Position numbers and translations under genes: made by a program. Source: Nepenthes gracilis (lineage: Eukaryota > Streptophyta > Magnoliopsida > Caryophyllales > Nepenthaceae). Taken from it: a DNA stretch of 64,000 bases. Positions within the stretch are counted from its first letter, which is position 1; each line of letters opens with the position of its first letter. Below the pieces are notes generated by a model that did no database searches, had not been told where the DNA came from, and was given only the letters and a program-made list of their open reading frames with translations. Below, piece by piece: positions 46,632-57,875 of this stretch. The stretch is from contig BSYO01000002.1 in assembly GCA_033239525.1 (NCBI GenBank), positions 17,952,626 through 18,016,625 of the forward strand, given 5' to 3'.

Positions 46632-47840
46632 AATTAAAAATCAGCTCTTAACATCAGTACAAATAATTTGTTTGCGTCTTGAGTGAAAACATCTTTAAAT
46701 GATTATGAGTTATATTTAGATGATACAAAAACTTATTTATTTATGTATGTTAATAAATTTATATAAAAATAGAAAGATGAATATTACATTATTCAATGTA
46801 CTTAAATTGTTTATTTAGATATTTGTCCATAAATATTTTATTATATAATGCTAATTAATTATTAAAAATTATATTATTAAGACATATTTCATCAATCATC
46901 TAAATTTTGCAGGTCTTCTAGATCATAAGTAGTTAATATATTACAAAATACGATATTTGTAATATTATTCTATAATTTCTGGTTAAAATTTCTTTCCTGT
47001 TTACCAATAAAATAAAATATCTTAAAATTTTATTATTTCTGCAATTAAAAAAAATAGAAAATATAATTCTGGTCTACGCCAAGACATCACTCCTTCCTTT
47101 TTTTTTTATTATTTACATATTATATATATATATATATATATTATTTCTTTCTTTCAATAAAAAATTGTTTAAAATAATATACAATTGGCAACGTCAAATT
47201 TGTTATTTCTGTCAACTTCCCAATCGTACCTGGCTTCAAGAGGTGGCGTTAGGTTTCTGATCTGTTTAGGTTTATTTGAACCGTCGACGTCAAGCAGATA
47301 ATTAAGTATTAACTAGATCAATTAATTAACATAAATACTCATTGAAATAAACATTTAGCATACGCACGGATGCACAAATTAGTTAGAATTTGATGCTATA
47401 TCTTCTGAATTCCTATTTTATAACAATTTTTTTTATTTTTATTGGTTTAATTTTATGAAAATATATTTATTTTTTATTATAGGTTGAGTTTTATGATCTA
47501 TGGGTGCTTCTTTCATATTCTATAAACTTCGTACTCTCCTATTTGATTCCACACAAGGAGGCAGTCCTAACATAATCACCTTTCCCGTCCAAACCCTAAT
47601 GCTGGCGAAGCGGACGACAAGTGCTGCCAAAGGGCTACATCCGTACACTCACACCCTGACTATACTGTTACCTTAATCGGCGGACCGAAATTGGCGCGAT
47701 TGTCCGGACAGAATAGCCTAGTAAATACGGAAAATTCAGTGGTGATTAACTAAAAGAGGAAAAATAGCAGGATACGTACGTCAACACCTCACAAATCCTG
47801 GCCGTCCATCACAATAAATTTTGGCACCGGCAAAGCTTGG
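46632..47840. other. AT-rich intergenic region upstream of ASR gene
   Basis: This contains a (TA)n run at about 47120-47140 and several AT-rich palindromic words. 46632-46696 resembles 39610-39664. No gene is seen. Confidence 0.55.
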
Positions 47841-47847
47841 CCTTGGA

Positions 47848-47909
47848 TACGTGTGATTCCTACCCATTTAGCAATGGGCAACCATGAGGGGTTGGTGACA
47901 TTATAAATA
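47848..47909 (+). promoter_or_regulatory. ASR promoter: ABRE-like site and TATA box
   Basis: ACGTGTG at 47849-47855 contains the ACGTG core of ABA-responsive elements. TATAAATA at 47902-47909 lies 103 bases before the start codon, giving a short leader of about 75 nt if transcription starts about 30 bp downstream. This fits an ABA/stress-inducible gene; binding is inferred from motifs only. Confidence 0.6.
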
Positions 47910-48011
47910 GCAGTTGATCTAGTTCAACATCTAACACCACAAGCTACCACGCCTTAATTTGATATTGTTGTCCCTAGCTTGTAGTTGGCCAAAACAACCA
48001 CCGCCACCAAC

Positions 48012-48317
48012 ATGGCGGAAGAGAAGCACCACCACCACTTCTTCCACCACAAGGATAAGGATGAGGAGAAGCCTGCTGAAAAGGATGCCTACCCTGAGAC
48101 CGCCACTTACACTGGCTCCGGTGAGACTGGGTATGGAGATCAGCAGTTTAGTTACTCAGAGACTATAACTGAAACAGAAACAGTGGGGTATGTTCAGACC
48201 GCTGATACTGACAAGGATGAGCCCCCAAAGGAGGACTTTGAGAAGGAAGAGAAGCATCACAAGCATATGGAGCGCGTCGGCGAGCTCGGTGCTTTGGCTT
48301 CTGGTGCCTATGCTTTG
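48012..48317 (+). CDS. ASR: ASR (abscisic stress ripening) protein, exon 1
   Basis: The chosen start is ATG at 48012 (context CAACATGGCG), giving MAEEKHHHHFFHHKDKDE, the His-rich zinc-binding N-terminus of ASR proteins. A less conserved acidic, Thr/Glu-rich stretch (SETITETETVGYVQTAD) follows, then the first half of the ABA/WDS domain (DFEKEEKHHKHMERVGELG, ALASGAYAL). The donor GTATAG is at 48318 after Leu-102 in phase 0. ASR proteins are small hydrophilic proteins with chaperone-like and DNA-binding roles, found in nucleus and cytosol and induced by ABA, drought and ripening. The exon has no lesions. With exon 2 the protein is 163 residues. Confidence 0.93.
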
Positions 48318-48538
48318 GTATAGCAGTATTTTCCCCTCTTTCGTTATACTCTCTCTCTCTCTCTCTCTCTCATCGGCTAAGATAAGTTTCCTCTGCTCAC
48401 GCTTCTCACTTGATTAAATGCTGTCAAAATTGAAATCACGCGTTTGGCAGGTAGGTTCTTCTCCCTGCTTTGGGACATGTATATTAGTCAGTCGCTAAAG
48501 CTTATTAACTATTGTTTTGCTTGAAAAATGGCGCGCAG
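48318..48538 (+). other. ASR intron
   Basis: This 221-bp phase-0 intron runs from GTATAG to GCGCGCAG. It contains a CT microsatellite (about 48350-48371). A single intron splitting the ABA/WDS domain is usual for plant ASR genes. Confidence 0.85.
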
Positions 48539-48724
48539 TATGAGAAGCACGAGGCGAAGAAAGACCCGGAGCGTGAACACAGGCACAAGATTGAGGAGGA
48601 AATAGCAGCGGCGGCCGCCGTGGGAGCTGGTGGCCTTGCGTTCCACGAGCACCATGAGAAGAAGGAAGCCAAGGAAGAAGAGGAAGAGGGTGAAGAAGGA
48701 AAGAAGAAGCACCACCTCTTTTGA
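48539..48724 (+). CDS. ASR: ASR (abscisic stress ripening) protein, exon 2
   Basis: The exon follows acceptor GCGCAG and codes for [20 protein letters not shown], the alanine-rich [20 protein letters not shown], and a Glu/Lys tail ending KKHHLF, stop at 48722-48724. This is the highly conserved second half of the ABA/WDS domain, with the His-rich HEHH segment and a C-terminal lysine-rich tail that can act as a nuclear localisation signal. It is intact and in frame with exon 1. The reverse strand also has open frames here, but they are shadows. Confidence 0.94.
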   Translation, partial: YEKHEAKKDPEREHRHKIEEEIAAAAAVGAGGLAFHEHHEKKEAKEEEEEGEEGKKKHHLF

Positions 48725-51700
48725 AACATCTCCAGTTAATTAAATTTTCTATATCCTGTATTTCCACTACTGTCTGTGTTTGATCTCTTCCATTTCTACC
48801 TGTCTTGCTTACCGCCAATATGAGAGTGTCGGGGCTTGTGTTGGTTTGTAGTACTCTCCCTAACTGTACCGGTTTTATCTGGTTTTGGTTAGGTTATGTT
48901 TGTGTTATTAATGTCCTCACATACGCATGCATATATATATATATATATATAGACAGACTCCTGTGCTCTTGTGTGTGTTGAATCTTCTGCTATTTCTCTA
49001 CACTTCTCTCTCTCTCTCTCTTTAATTTTCTGGTTTAACTTTTAGCCTAAATTAAAGTGAATTTTATTTATTGTTAGATATTTTAAATCATTATGGATTG
49101 GGCTATTCTAGAAGATTTTGAAGTGAAAAAAGGTCCAATATGCAAATGTTCAGATTGGCCTCAGTTCAACTAGGCTGAATAGGTCAACAAAGCCAAGCAA
49201 ATTGAGCCCCAAAGAACTGAGGGAGCTCACCTAAGGCAAGGATGGGAGCCATGTTGGGATTTATCAACATGCACGCAATTTGGGCAATGAAAACAAAATT
49301 GAATTCCTTCTTGGTCACTGAATATTATTAGATTATAAGAAATAATAATAATACAACTAATTACATAAATTATGATCAATGCAGTTTAAATTATTGATCA
49401 AAATGAAAATATTTCAGACATAAATTAAAAAATTAATGAAATTTACCAATTAAAGAGGAATACTCCTTATCTTCTTATTATTTTATATTATGATAAACAT
49501 TTACAGGAGTCATTGTTATTTTGAAATAAAATGCCCAATAATTCGACAAAATGAAAAATTTATTCGATAAATTAATTGCACTCGAACGAACTTCATGTAT
49601 CTTTAATTAATGGTAAGAGTACAATCATTATAGGGTTGTTTGGGCATCTCTTTCACTCCCACTTACCCTACTTTTGACTCTTGTTCCCTATCTGTATGAG
49701 TATGCCTCCTCTACCATCACCTCCCATTCTTTTCCGCAGCGCTATGGTCGTCAGTCATTAGGTCGTCAATAGTGGCAAGAAATAAAATATGTCAAATTTG
49801 ATTAGATAGAGCTAATTAAAAAGGCTAGACCAAATTATTTTATGTGTATTTAAATTTAAATCAATTTGAAGTAACTGATTATAAAATAAGTGATTCAAAT
49901 GAATCTGACCATCAACTATATTATCACAAATAATAAAGTGATTTTTATTCTGAATTTAAATTGATATCAATTTGAATATCTATTAACTCGGCCTAAGGGC
50001 TCCTGCAAGGCGGTTTGGCATGGAGCGATCAAGCTTCGGCTGAAAGTTAGTATAGTTCACCCTTGGCCAACTGCCTTCTCAAGTGTACGACGCTAAACTG
50101 TTGGGGGCAGCTGGGTGTAACAGTTGGCATAAATGCTCTCTTTTCTTTCTTCTTGAATGCCTTTTGGTTTTCTCCCTTCTTTAAATACAGGAGAGTTCTT
50201 TTAGCTTTTTCTCTCAATTAATTATTTTTTGAATAAAAAATCAGAAAAACTGTTATTATTAATTGGTAGTATATTTACAAATTAGATGTCAAAAGTATTC
50301 GTTGGGATAAAGTCTGGCACTGATTGGCCACATATACAAGGCCAAAAATTAATTGTATATTTTTCCTGTGTTTTTTTGGCCAGGCACCGCTGCCTAGTAA
50401 ATCCATTTTATCAAAAAAAAAAGTTCTTTTTTTTTTTTTAACATATTAAGCACCTCTCAACGTATCAAATATTATCATTTGTTGGGTCACTAATATGTTT
50501 GTTGGCCGAAAGAGTAACTAATGTTCTTACATATATGGTCAGGTACTTTAATTTAGGACATTATAATCTTTTAATATGATCAAAATTCTTAAAATTATTT
50601 TTTATATAGAGTCAAGTAAATAGATACTGTCATTTTTTCGAGCACATGTTCCCTAAGAAGCACTTGGGGTTAATATTAGTCCTGCCCAAATCCAAGGAAT
50701 ATATAATTTCAACACTATCATATAGCATCTATTATCGGCTCAATTCTAGATTCTGGGACTAAGCCTATAAACAAGAAGTTGTGTTGTCGTGTGGGTTCAA
50801 TTAACCTGCGTATTGACAGTGATTCTGCCAGCACCATTACGTTGTGTCAACATTTTATGTTGTTGTTCCAGGCCATTTCGGTTTTCTAAGGTCTTTAATT
50901 TTATTCCACGCGTCAATTATCCCGAGGGTGACATTTTACGTGTGTTTTTAGTGCTCGTGAGCCCTCCTTTGGATCTGTGGGGGCTGTGCCATGCCTGCCT
51001 CCCTGCCGTTGGGTTTAATCCAAATGCAGGGGGCTTAACACAGCCACCCCCCCCCCCACACACACTTTTTTTTTTTTTTGTTTTTAGTTTTATATTTGTT
51101 ATTTTTTATAATATTATTTTTAAGAATATATAATTATAAAATTATTATTTTATAGATTTTTAAAATATAACCCTACTTATATAATAATATTTTAATAATA
51201 TGTGATTGTAAAATTATTATTTTATACGTTTATAAAATATAATCATGATTAATAAATAGTTTTTAAAATTATAATTATAAAATCTTACTATTTCATAAAT
51301 TCATAAAATATAAATGTAAATATGTGTATTTAATAAATAATAAAAATTTAATCCAATTTATAATGAAATTTATTTATATATATTTTTTCATTTTTTATAA
51401 GTTAGTATGGCTAAATATATAGATTAAAAATATAAAACCAAAAAGGGGAATTAACCCTCTGCCTATTTGATTTAATCCAATAGGCAGCATGTTGACTATA
51501 CCCCATGCATACGAAACAGCCGCTTGGGTGCCTTCTGTAGATGATAGTTGCTGCCACTGCTAGGCCTTGCACTGTCATTCCTTCCTTCAGAATCTCTTTT
51601 ATCGCGACTTAAGTCTTCCCATGTCTCTGGAGTCTTTTGCTATGACCACTGTTGTTTTCTTCCGAAATTGTTGTGGGCACCTCCCATGTGTCACTCTCGC

Positions 51701-51850
51701 CGAAGCAGGCTCCTATTCATCACATAGAGTCCATTGTAATGCACTTGACTGTTGATTTCTATCAGGAGAGGTTTGGCAATCCTGAGTAGAACCCCACAGT
51801 TCTAGGGCCAAAACATTGGCCTTGATAACGGGATTAGATTCCCCCCTTTG
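48725..51850. other. Intergenic region downstream of ASR
   Basis: After the ASR 3' end this is mostly AT-rich, with (TA)n at about 48933-48952, (CT)n at about 49003-49021 and a poly-C/CA run at about 51043-51066. No gene is supported. The part 51280-51850 is notable because pieces of it recur, shortened, inside the copia element at 54.4-54.8 kb. Confidence 0.55.
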
Positions 51851-52771
51851 TGTTGGCGCAAAAGGAAGAGTGACTGGTCAGATAACAAGACAACACTCAC
51901 GTCCACACACATACGAGGCCCTCGGAGGGGAGATCCCGATGACCAGCAATAATGAGAGATAAAATGGAGAAAGAAGAAGCCTTCGTTGGAGGACATGAGA
52001 TTAAATTTTATTGTGAAAACTCTTCAAAATAAGAAAAAAAAACTACGGGATTTCAATTCACAAATAAATCCACTATATGTGAAAGCTTGTTACAGGAACA
52101 ACATGGTTACACAAGCCTCCTTAGAGACGAAAATGAAGAATAGAGCTCGCTGGAGCTTTCACACACTGACATTTGGTTGCCATAGTCGGGAGTTTGTAGA
52201 CAGTCTCTATTACACTTCACCCTCTCTCTCGAAAACCCACACACTCTCATGTTTCCCGGTGTTTTCTACTACTAAAGTCCATAGTTGACAATCAATTACA
52301 AATATATATACGGTGGTGGTGTCCTCAAGATCCTCTCTTGCATCCATGCCAACGTGGAGAATAAACGTACAGGAGTGGCGCCCGCTGGTGAGCCTTGGGC
52401 GCATCGCGATGTTCCTTTCGAGAGGAAGTGGAGGCCGATTGTCGGTTCTCGGAGCATCCGTTAGACAGCCCACCACTGCAAATTTTGTACCTTCATCGCT
52501 TTTTGATATTCCTTGATCTCATGTGCACAGTATATCTTCTGAGTTGTCTTCCACATGTGCATTCTACATCCAAGTCCTCAGGCCTCCAAGACCTCGGACC
52601 TCCAATTATGCTTCTAGGCATTGCCCAAAATCTTCAGTCTTCAACAAAGGAAGGTTTTTAGACATTACATTAAAGTCCACGTCTATTTTCAGAATCTGCG
52701 CTCAACTTGGCCACAAGTTCGCAAACAATTCATGGGCATAAGTCTGCCCAGGCCGTCACCATATCGCCACA
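51851..52771 (-). repeat. Left (3') LTR of copia element
   Basis: This starts TGTTGGCGCAAAAGGAAGAG. Conserved blocks with the right LTR include CAAATAAATCCACTATATGT, GCCTCCAAGACCTCGGAC and CCATATCGCCACA. It is about 150 bp longer than the right copy because of indels. Its exact right edge is provisional, because no clear polypurine tract follows. Confidence 0.75.
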
Positions 52772-54419
52772 TACCTTGTGTCTTAGGATGTGTATATGTA
52801 TTTTCTTCTTTTTCTTACATGATCCCGTTGTTTAATAAATGATCTTTCAAGTCTTGACCCCTTCTAACATAAACTTGGCCCCTCACGACCGAGTGGGAAC
52901 AAAATTGGTCAGCCCAGCGATGTTATAGCAAGCCTTCATAACATTTCCCTTAGGTAAAACTTTGATCATCATGTCTTACCCAATCTCATCCAACCAGACC
53001 TTTTCAACTGACAGTCGCCCTTCATCAATAACATCTCTCACCTAGTGATATCAAACGTCAATATGTTTCGATCTCGAATGGAATGAAGAGATTACGAATT
53101 GGCGCTCGGACGGCGAAGTTTTTAAGTGTATGGCACTTTTAAGACCTCTTGGGCGCTCATTACCATTTATTTTTCTTATCGAAGTTTTTGAATTTGTCGT
53201 TGATGAGGGAGTCTTGGAGCACTCTTGGATAAATCTCTTTATCCGTAGCATTTCTTTGCTGGCCTTGGTCATGGTAATGAGCTCGGCCTCTTGGGTCTTT
53301 TAAGGTGACGCACTTTGTAGTTTAGATTGCCGTGCGTGTTCAAGGCCTTGCCTGCGGGATCCTTTGGTAAACTTGACCAAATACCCTAAGGTTGAGAAAC
53401 GGTCAAGATGGCAATATCCGCTAGCCATGTTCGCGTCTTTTAAGTGTCGTGATCAACAATGGTAATGAGCTTCTCTTCTCCAAATTTCAACACATCTTTT
53501 GAAGTTCCAGGATGTTGGGTGATGGAGGCGATGGGAAGGCCAATCCGCTCGGAGATATCTAAAAATCCACTTCTCGGTGACCAATGCTCCATCCCCGGAT
53601 TTGAGAGAAACTTGGGGGCAAGGAGTCTTAACATTGGTGATGGGCGATGTCCAAAGACAGCCTAGTACATGGGACGGATTTCTTCTTGTATATCCAAACT
53701 ACCAATGGTCGGGAATATGGTACACCTCTACACCCTTTAGCGTAAGGTATGGATGGTTCGGACCTTTGTTCTAGTCTATGTTTGCTTGACGAGACACTAC
53801 TTCCCGCTCATCATCTTTTCTGGCGGAAGTGGTTGACCTTTAGTCCTCTTGAGGTGCTTATTGACTTAGACGATTGTCCATGTTAAAGGGTCGGGGTTAG
53901 AGAGATGGAGAGAGATTGCACCTTTTAGCATAACTCTCTTGGGAGGAAACCACGAGCTTCTTGATCTTTTGGTCATGAAAGATTCAAGATAGGGAGGAAA
54001 CCCTTTCTTTTCACTTCTTTTATCAAAAATACTAGAGGAGAGAAAGATCTCGAGGTCTTTCATGGCAAATGATTGTCCCAATTGCTCCTTCAACTCTTTG
54101 ATTTATAGGGGAATGTGGTGGTTGAAGTGTTTTTGTTTGATAATCAGCCATGTCGTCCACATAAAGGAGAAGGATGACATAAGTTATCCTCGAAAAAAAA
54201 TCTCGAGGTTTGGTGGTGGCGTACAAAAACACGGTGATCGAAGTAGTCTTATGATATCCTTTATTCGCTTTACTATCCTTGATGAGTCCGCATACTCAAA
54301 ACTTCCGGGATACCCTTTGTCGAGGAGCCTATTTTAGTCCGTCATCAGAATGAGGCTCTTCTTCGCTTAGACAAACGGGCAATGACACACCAAATCTTCA
54401 TTCTTTTTCCCCTGGACCT
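52772..54419 (-). pseudogene. Copia RT/RNase H remnant
   Basis: On the minus strand LLLYVDDMADY (about 54144-54180) is the copia RT catalytic box, and KEQLGQSFAMKDL (about 54050-54090) follows as in copia RTs. Beyond that the expected ILGM and STP motifs are missing and the sequence is scrambled. RNase H motifs could not be identified with confidence between 52.8 and 53.8 kb. Confidence 0.6.
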
Positions 54420-55480
54420 TATTAAATATTTTAAAACTATAATTCAAAATTATTATTTCATAAATTCCATGTAAATAGATTTCATCTTAAAAAAATCACC
54501 ATGGATATAATTTTTCATTTTTTATAAGTTAGTATGTCTAAATATATGCTCTAATCTGCCTATTTGATTTAGTCTAATAGGCAGCATGTTGACTATACCC
54601 CTATCAAACCAAGTACAACATTGGTCATTCCTTCCTTCAGAATCTCTTTTATCGCGGACTGGAGTCTTTTTTACCACAAGTGCAAATCCGAAGCATTTCA
54701 TTAAAATCTACACTTGACTTCTATCAGGAGAGGTTTGGCAATCCTGAGTAGAAACCTTCTACAACAAGCCATTGCCTTGTACCTTAGATTCCCCCTTTGT
54801 GTTGGCGCAAAAGGAAGAGTTCGGTGTCCTCGGATGTCTTGACCAAAAGACCCACTTGTTCTTAGAGGGGCTCTCTTCCCCTTCAAAATAAGAAAAAACT
54901 ACGGGATTTCAATTCACAAATAAATCCACTATACGTGAAAGTATGGTTCTCAGAGACGAAAATGAAGTCATCTCATCCTCATTACTTCCGAAAACCCACA
55001 CACTTTCTCTTTGTGTGTCTCCTTCACAACCTCATCAAAGTCTTTGAAGGCTCACCTACATTAGTGAGTAGGGACGTACTCACTAGATGGTAAAGGATGG
55101 CAAATGACGCATATTCCTTTCTCTGTGAAGTAAAAGCGTCATCCACATGTGCATAGGAAACTCCCTCGGCCGGCAAGAGGAGTAACATCATCCTCATCTT
55201 CGTCAACAGGAGGAAGGTGCCATTACATTAAAGTCCACTTCATTATCTTCAACTCGGTCAAGTTCATGGGCCATTGTCCTCGGACTCGGGGAGGAGTGAC
55301 CCTAACAAACTTCCCGGATAAAAACCGATGTTTCAACACTTACCTTAGGTTGTCATCGTCTTACTCCGACTGCATCTTTTCAATCGACAGGTCACCCTTT
55401 ATCAATAAAGCCTTCCTATCTTTCCCAACATCTTTAATGGTCTCCTTTTCAACAAAGACCATGTCACGTGATCGAATAAT
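54420..55480. repeat. Mosaic copy of the 51.3-53.0 kb region inside copia
   Basis: Blocks in the same order and orientation match the left flank and LTR: 54500-54602 with 51380-51495, 54626-54660 with 51570-51606, 54711-54750 with 51741-51785, 54783-54822 with 51826-51872, 54884-54945 with 52014-52085, and 55221-55240 with 52663-52682. Sequence between blocks is shortened or replaced. The first three blocks come from outside the LTR, so flanking DNA was copied too. Confidence 0.75.
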
Positions 55481-56043
55481 CTTCTTCTCATTTTTTTGAC
55501 TTTTGGTCGTAATAAATCAGCCTCCGTATCCGCACTTTTGTAGTTCATATTCGCCATAGTCCAAAATGGTTGACGAATCAATTGCTTCGTCTTTGGCTCA
55601 ATCTTACTCGTCTCATCTCTCGGGATATGAACAAAACCCTTACAACCAAAAGTCCGAAAATAATTATAGGATGGCTCCCTTCCAGTCCAAATCTTCTCTG
55701 GCACCTCACCATTCAGAGGCTTATTGGGCAACCTGTTGATCACATGGGTCGCCGTTTTCAGAGCCTCAGCCCAAAAGGATCCTGGGAGCTTTGCCTCGGA
55801 TAGCAGGCACTTAACTCTTTCCATCAATGTGCGGTTCATCTACTCGACCACGCCATTTAACTGCGGCATCTTTAGAGGTGTCCTTTGATATCTAATGCCA
55901 TGTGACCTACAATAGGCATTAAAGGTCCCAATATATTCTCCACCTTTGGGTTGATTGCTTTTACTACAAGCCGTGTCTTGTACCTTGGCCTTTAACTTCT
56001 TCCCCATCTCACGTTCGACAAAGATGGTATGGAATTGCTTCAA
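55402..56043 (-). pseudogene. Copia integrase
   Basis: From right to left: GGEYIGTFNAYCRSHGIRYQ and TPLKMPQLNGVVE (55840-56043; E of the DDE triad in the last), then after one stop NRTLMERVKCLLSEAKLPG, FWAEALKTATHVINRLPNK and GCKGFVHIPRDE (55402-55839). This is the C-terminal half of a copia integrase core plus the following domain, well preserved. The first Asp of the triad lies to the right in degraded sequence. The frame then runs into the mosaic segment. Confidence 0.85.
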
Positions 56044-56720
56044 AAATTTTGAAGATCAAAGTCATTGGACTTAAGTGGAATACCTACAGATTTCCTCGTC
56101 TTTCTCTCGAAGATCATCAATATAGGAGACAAAGTATTGCCTGCTCATTATCTTCCTTTGGCCATTCCTAGGCCATTGACTATTTCTTAAATAGTCCGCA
56201 GATATCGATGTGAACAAACTCAAATAACTCGAACCTTTTGAAAGATGAGTCTCCTTGAAAAGAGACTCTCCTTTACTTCCCCGCCATGCAATGAGAAAAA
56301 GTCTTCAATCTGTCCTCATCTATTTCTGGAATGAGATACTTCCTTGCCATATGACTCATTTCTCTCTCACTAATGTGGCCAAATCTCCTGTGCCATAAGT
56401 TTGAGGACTCCCATCTCACGTTCAACAAAAGCATTGATGGCATTGATTTCTAAAGTGGGTCTCAATAGTTGCTTGAGCCAATACATAAAGACAAAGTATT
56501 ATACTCCTCCAAAGGACTTTTCCTTAAATTCCTCTCGAACAAGCAACTATGAAAAGAGACTTCCTTTGCTTCCCCGCCATGCAATGAGAGAAAGGAATGA
56601 GACCTTCATTGTCGATGTTTATATCCTCCATCACGTCTCAATAGTTGCTTGCAACATAAAGATACCTTCTTTTCGGGCAACTATAAGAGAGTTTTATATC
56701 CTTGAGCATCATCCAGTCTT
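56044..56720 (-). pseudogene. Copia GAG-pre-integrase region, partly duplicated
   Basis: On the minus strand LWHRRFGHISEREMSHMARK (about 56345-56402) is the GAG-pre-integrase zinc-binding start, followed by TFSHCMAGK. Parts of this region recur: CCCCGCCATGCAATGAGA occurs at about 56280 and 56570, and CATCTCACGTTC at about 56004 and 56412. A local imperfect duplication is therefore likely. Confidence 0.7.
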
Positions 56721-56779
56721 CCAACTGAGATGATATTTATCCGAATGTCAGGGACATGTTGGACGTCCTTCAGAATCAG

Positions 56780-57025
56780 TCAGGCTCCATTGTTGGTAAC
56801 AAGAGACACATCACCTTGGCCGACTACTTTGGATGTCTTCATATTACCCATCTTCAACACTCCAAAAGCACCCGAAGTGAAAGAAGTAAAGAGCTCCTTT
56901 CTAGAGGTGACATTAATGGATGCGCCAGAATCCATCACCCAGTCGGTCTCCTGCTTAGCCAAGTTTACAATGTCGTCCACTTCACAAGTCAAAAGGAGAT
57001 CAGCTCCAATAACAATAGTGACCAA
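56780..57025 (-). pseudogene. Copia aspartic protease
   Basis: The frame reads VDDIVNLAKQETDWVMDSGA, then SINVTSRKELFTSF and MGNMKTSKVVGQGDVSLVTN. WVMDSGAS is the active-site motif of copia proteases (DSG intact). The G-x-G-D-V strand is also present. The frame ends soon after, before the next expected segment. It would have cleaved Gag-Pol. Confidence 0.85.
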
Positions 57026-57079
57026 GGACTTTTTCTCACCACATCCCTTTTCACCTTTCTCATTTCCAACGTTTTCACG

Positions 57080-57139
57080 CTTTCACTTACAACAAAACTT
57101 TTTAATGTGTCCCTTCTTTATACAATAATGGCACTCCAT
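57080..57139 (-). pseudogene. Copia gag zinc knuckle
   Basis: On the minus strand MECHYCIKKGHIKKFC fits C-X2-C-X4-H-X4-C, the nucleocapsid knuckle. A stop follows within three codons. Confidence 0.8.
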
Positions 57140-57364
57140 ATTTTGGTACTTTGACCGAGACTTGCTTTGGCCCTTTTCTCTGGGTTTCTGTTCGCGGCCT
57201 TAACTCCTTTCCCGTGACTCTATCACAAGTATATCGGAGGGCTGAGAGGTCGATGTCCCTTGAGACTGCTGTCTCATTTCTTCATTCAGCACGACTCCTT
57301 TGGCCATCTCAAGGGTCACAATACCATCAGGAGTAGTGTTAGCAATAGTGATTCTCATCACCTC

Positions 57365-57772
57365 CTATGAGTTCGGCAGGGTTGCCAGGAGCCACAAACC
57401 TAGCACCTCATTTTCGAACTTGATACCCAAGCTACTCAGCTGGTCCACACAACCTTGAAACTCATTCAGGTGATCGGCAACGGACAAGCCATCCTTGTAC
57501 CTAATCTGTATCAACTTCATCAGATGGTAAATTTTATTGTTGCTAGTCTTGGAGGTGTATAGCTTTTCTAACTTTTCCCACAGTGTCTTGGCATTCATTT
57601 CACTCCTAACGTGGTTATATACGTTATCATCTACGAACTGCCGTATGTAACCACATACCTGCTTGTGCTCTAGTGCCCATCCCTTGTCCGATTTTGCCTC
57701 CGACTTTGAGTGGCAAACGCTGGATTGTGCATGAATTTGACAAACAGCAAGTCTGACATCTTGCTTTACCAA
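57365..57772 (-). pseudogene. Copia gag polyprotein (UBN2-like)
   Basis: This 135-codon frame includes VCGYIRQFVDDNVYNHV, AKTLWEKLEKLYTSKTSNNK and SVADHLNEFQGCVDQLSSLG, the conserved capsid core of plant copia gag. It lacks its first ~40 residues: an upstream ATG (in CTCCATAACAACATTC, about 57825) is separated by a frame change. The C-terminus ends at LPNS and a stop where the element would continue to the knuckle. Confidence 0.85.
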
Positions 57773-57844
57773 GCATCGTATTTAGTATCGTTCAGACAAA
57801 CTATCTTACTCCCAATCTCCATAACAACATTCAACAAACGTCAC

Positions 57845-57875
57845 CGAACAAAGAACCAAGGTCTTTGATATCACT
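57845..57875 (-). other. Copia primer-binding region
   Basis: On the minus strand the LTR end (GCCAACA) is followed by AGTGATATCAAAGACC, a decayed form of the TGGTATCAGAGC initiator-Met PBS. It fixes the 5' end of the element on the right. Confidence 0.65.

Noticed and set aside
48495..48818. Three minus-strand ORFs opposite ASR exon 2
   Set aside because: They are shadows of the highly biased Lys/Glu/His codons of ASR on the plus strand.
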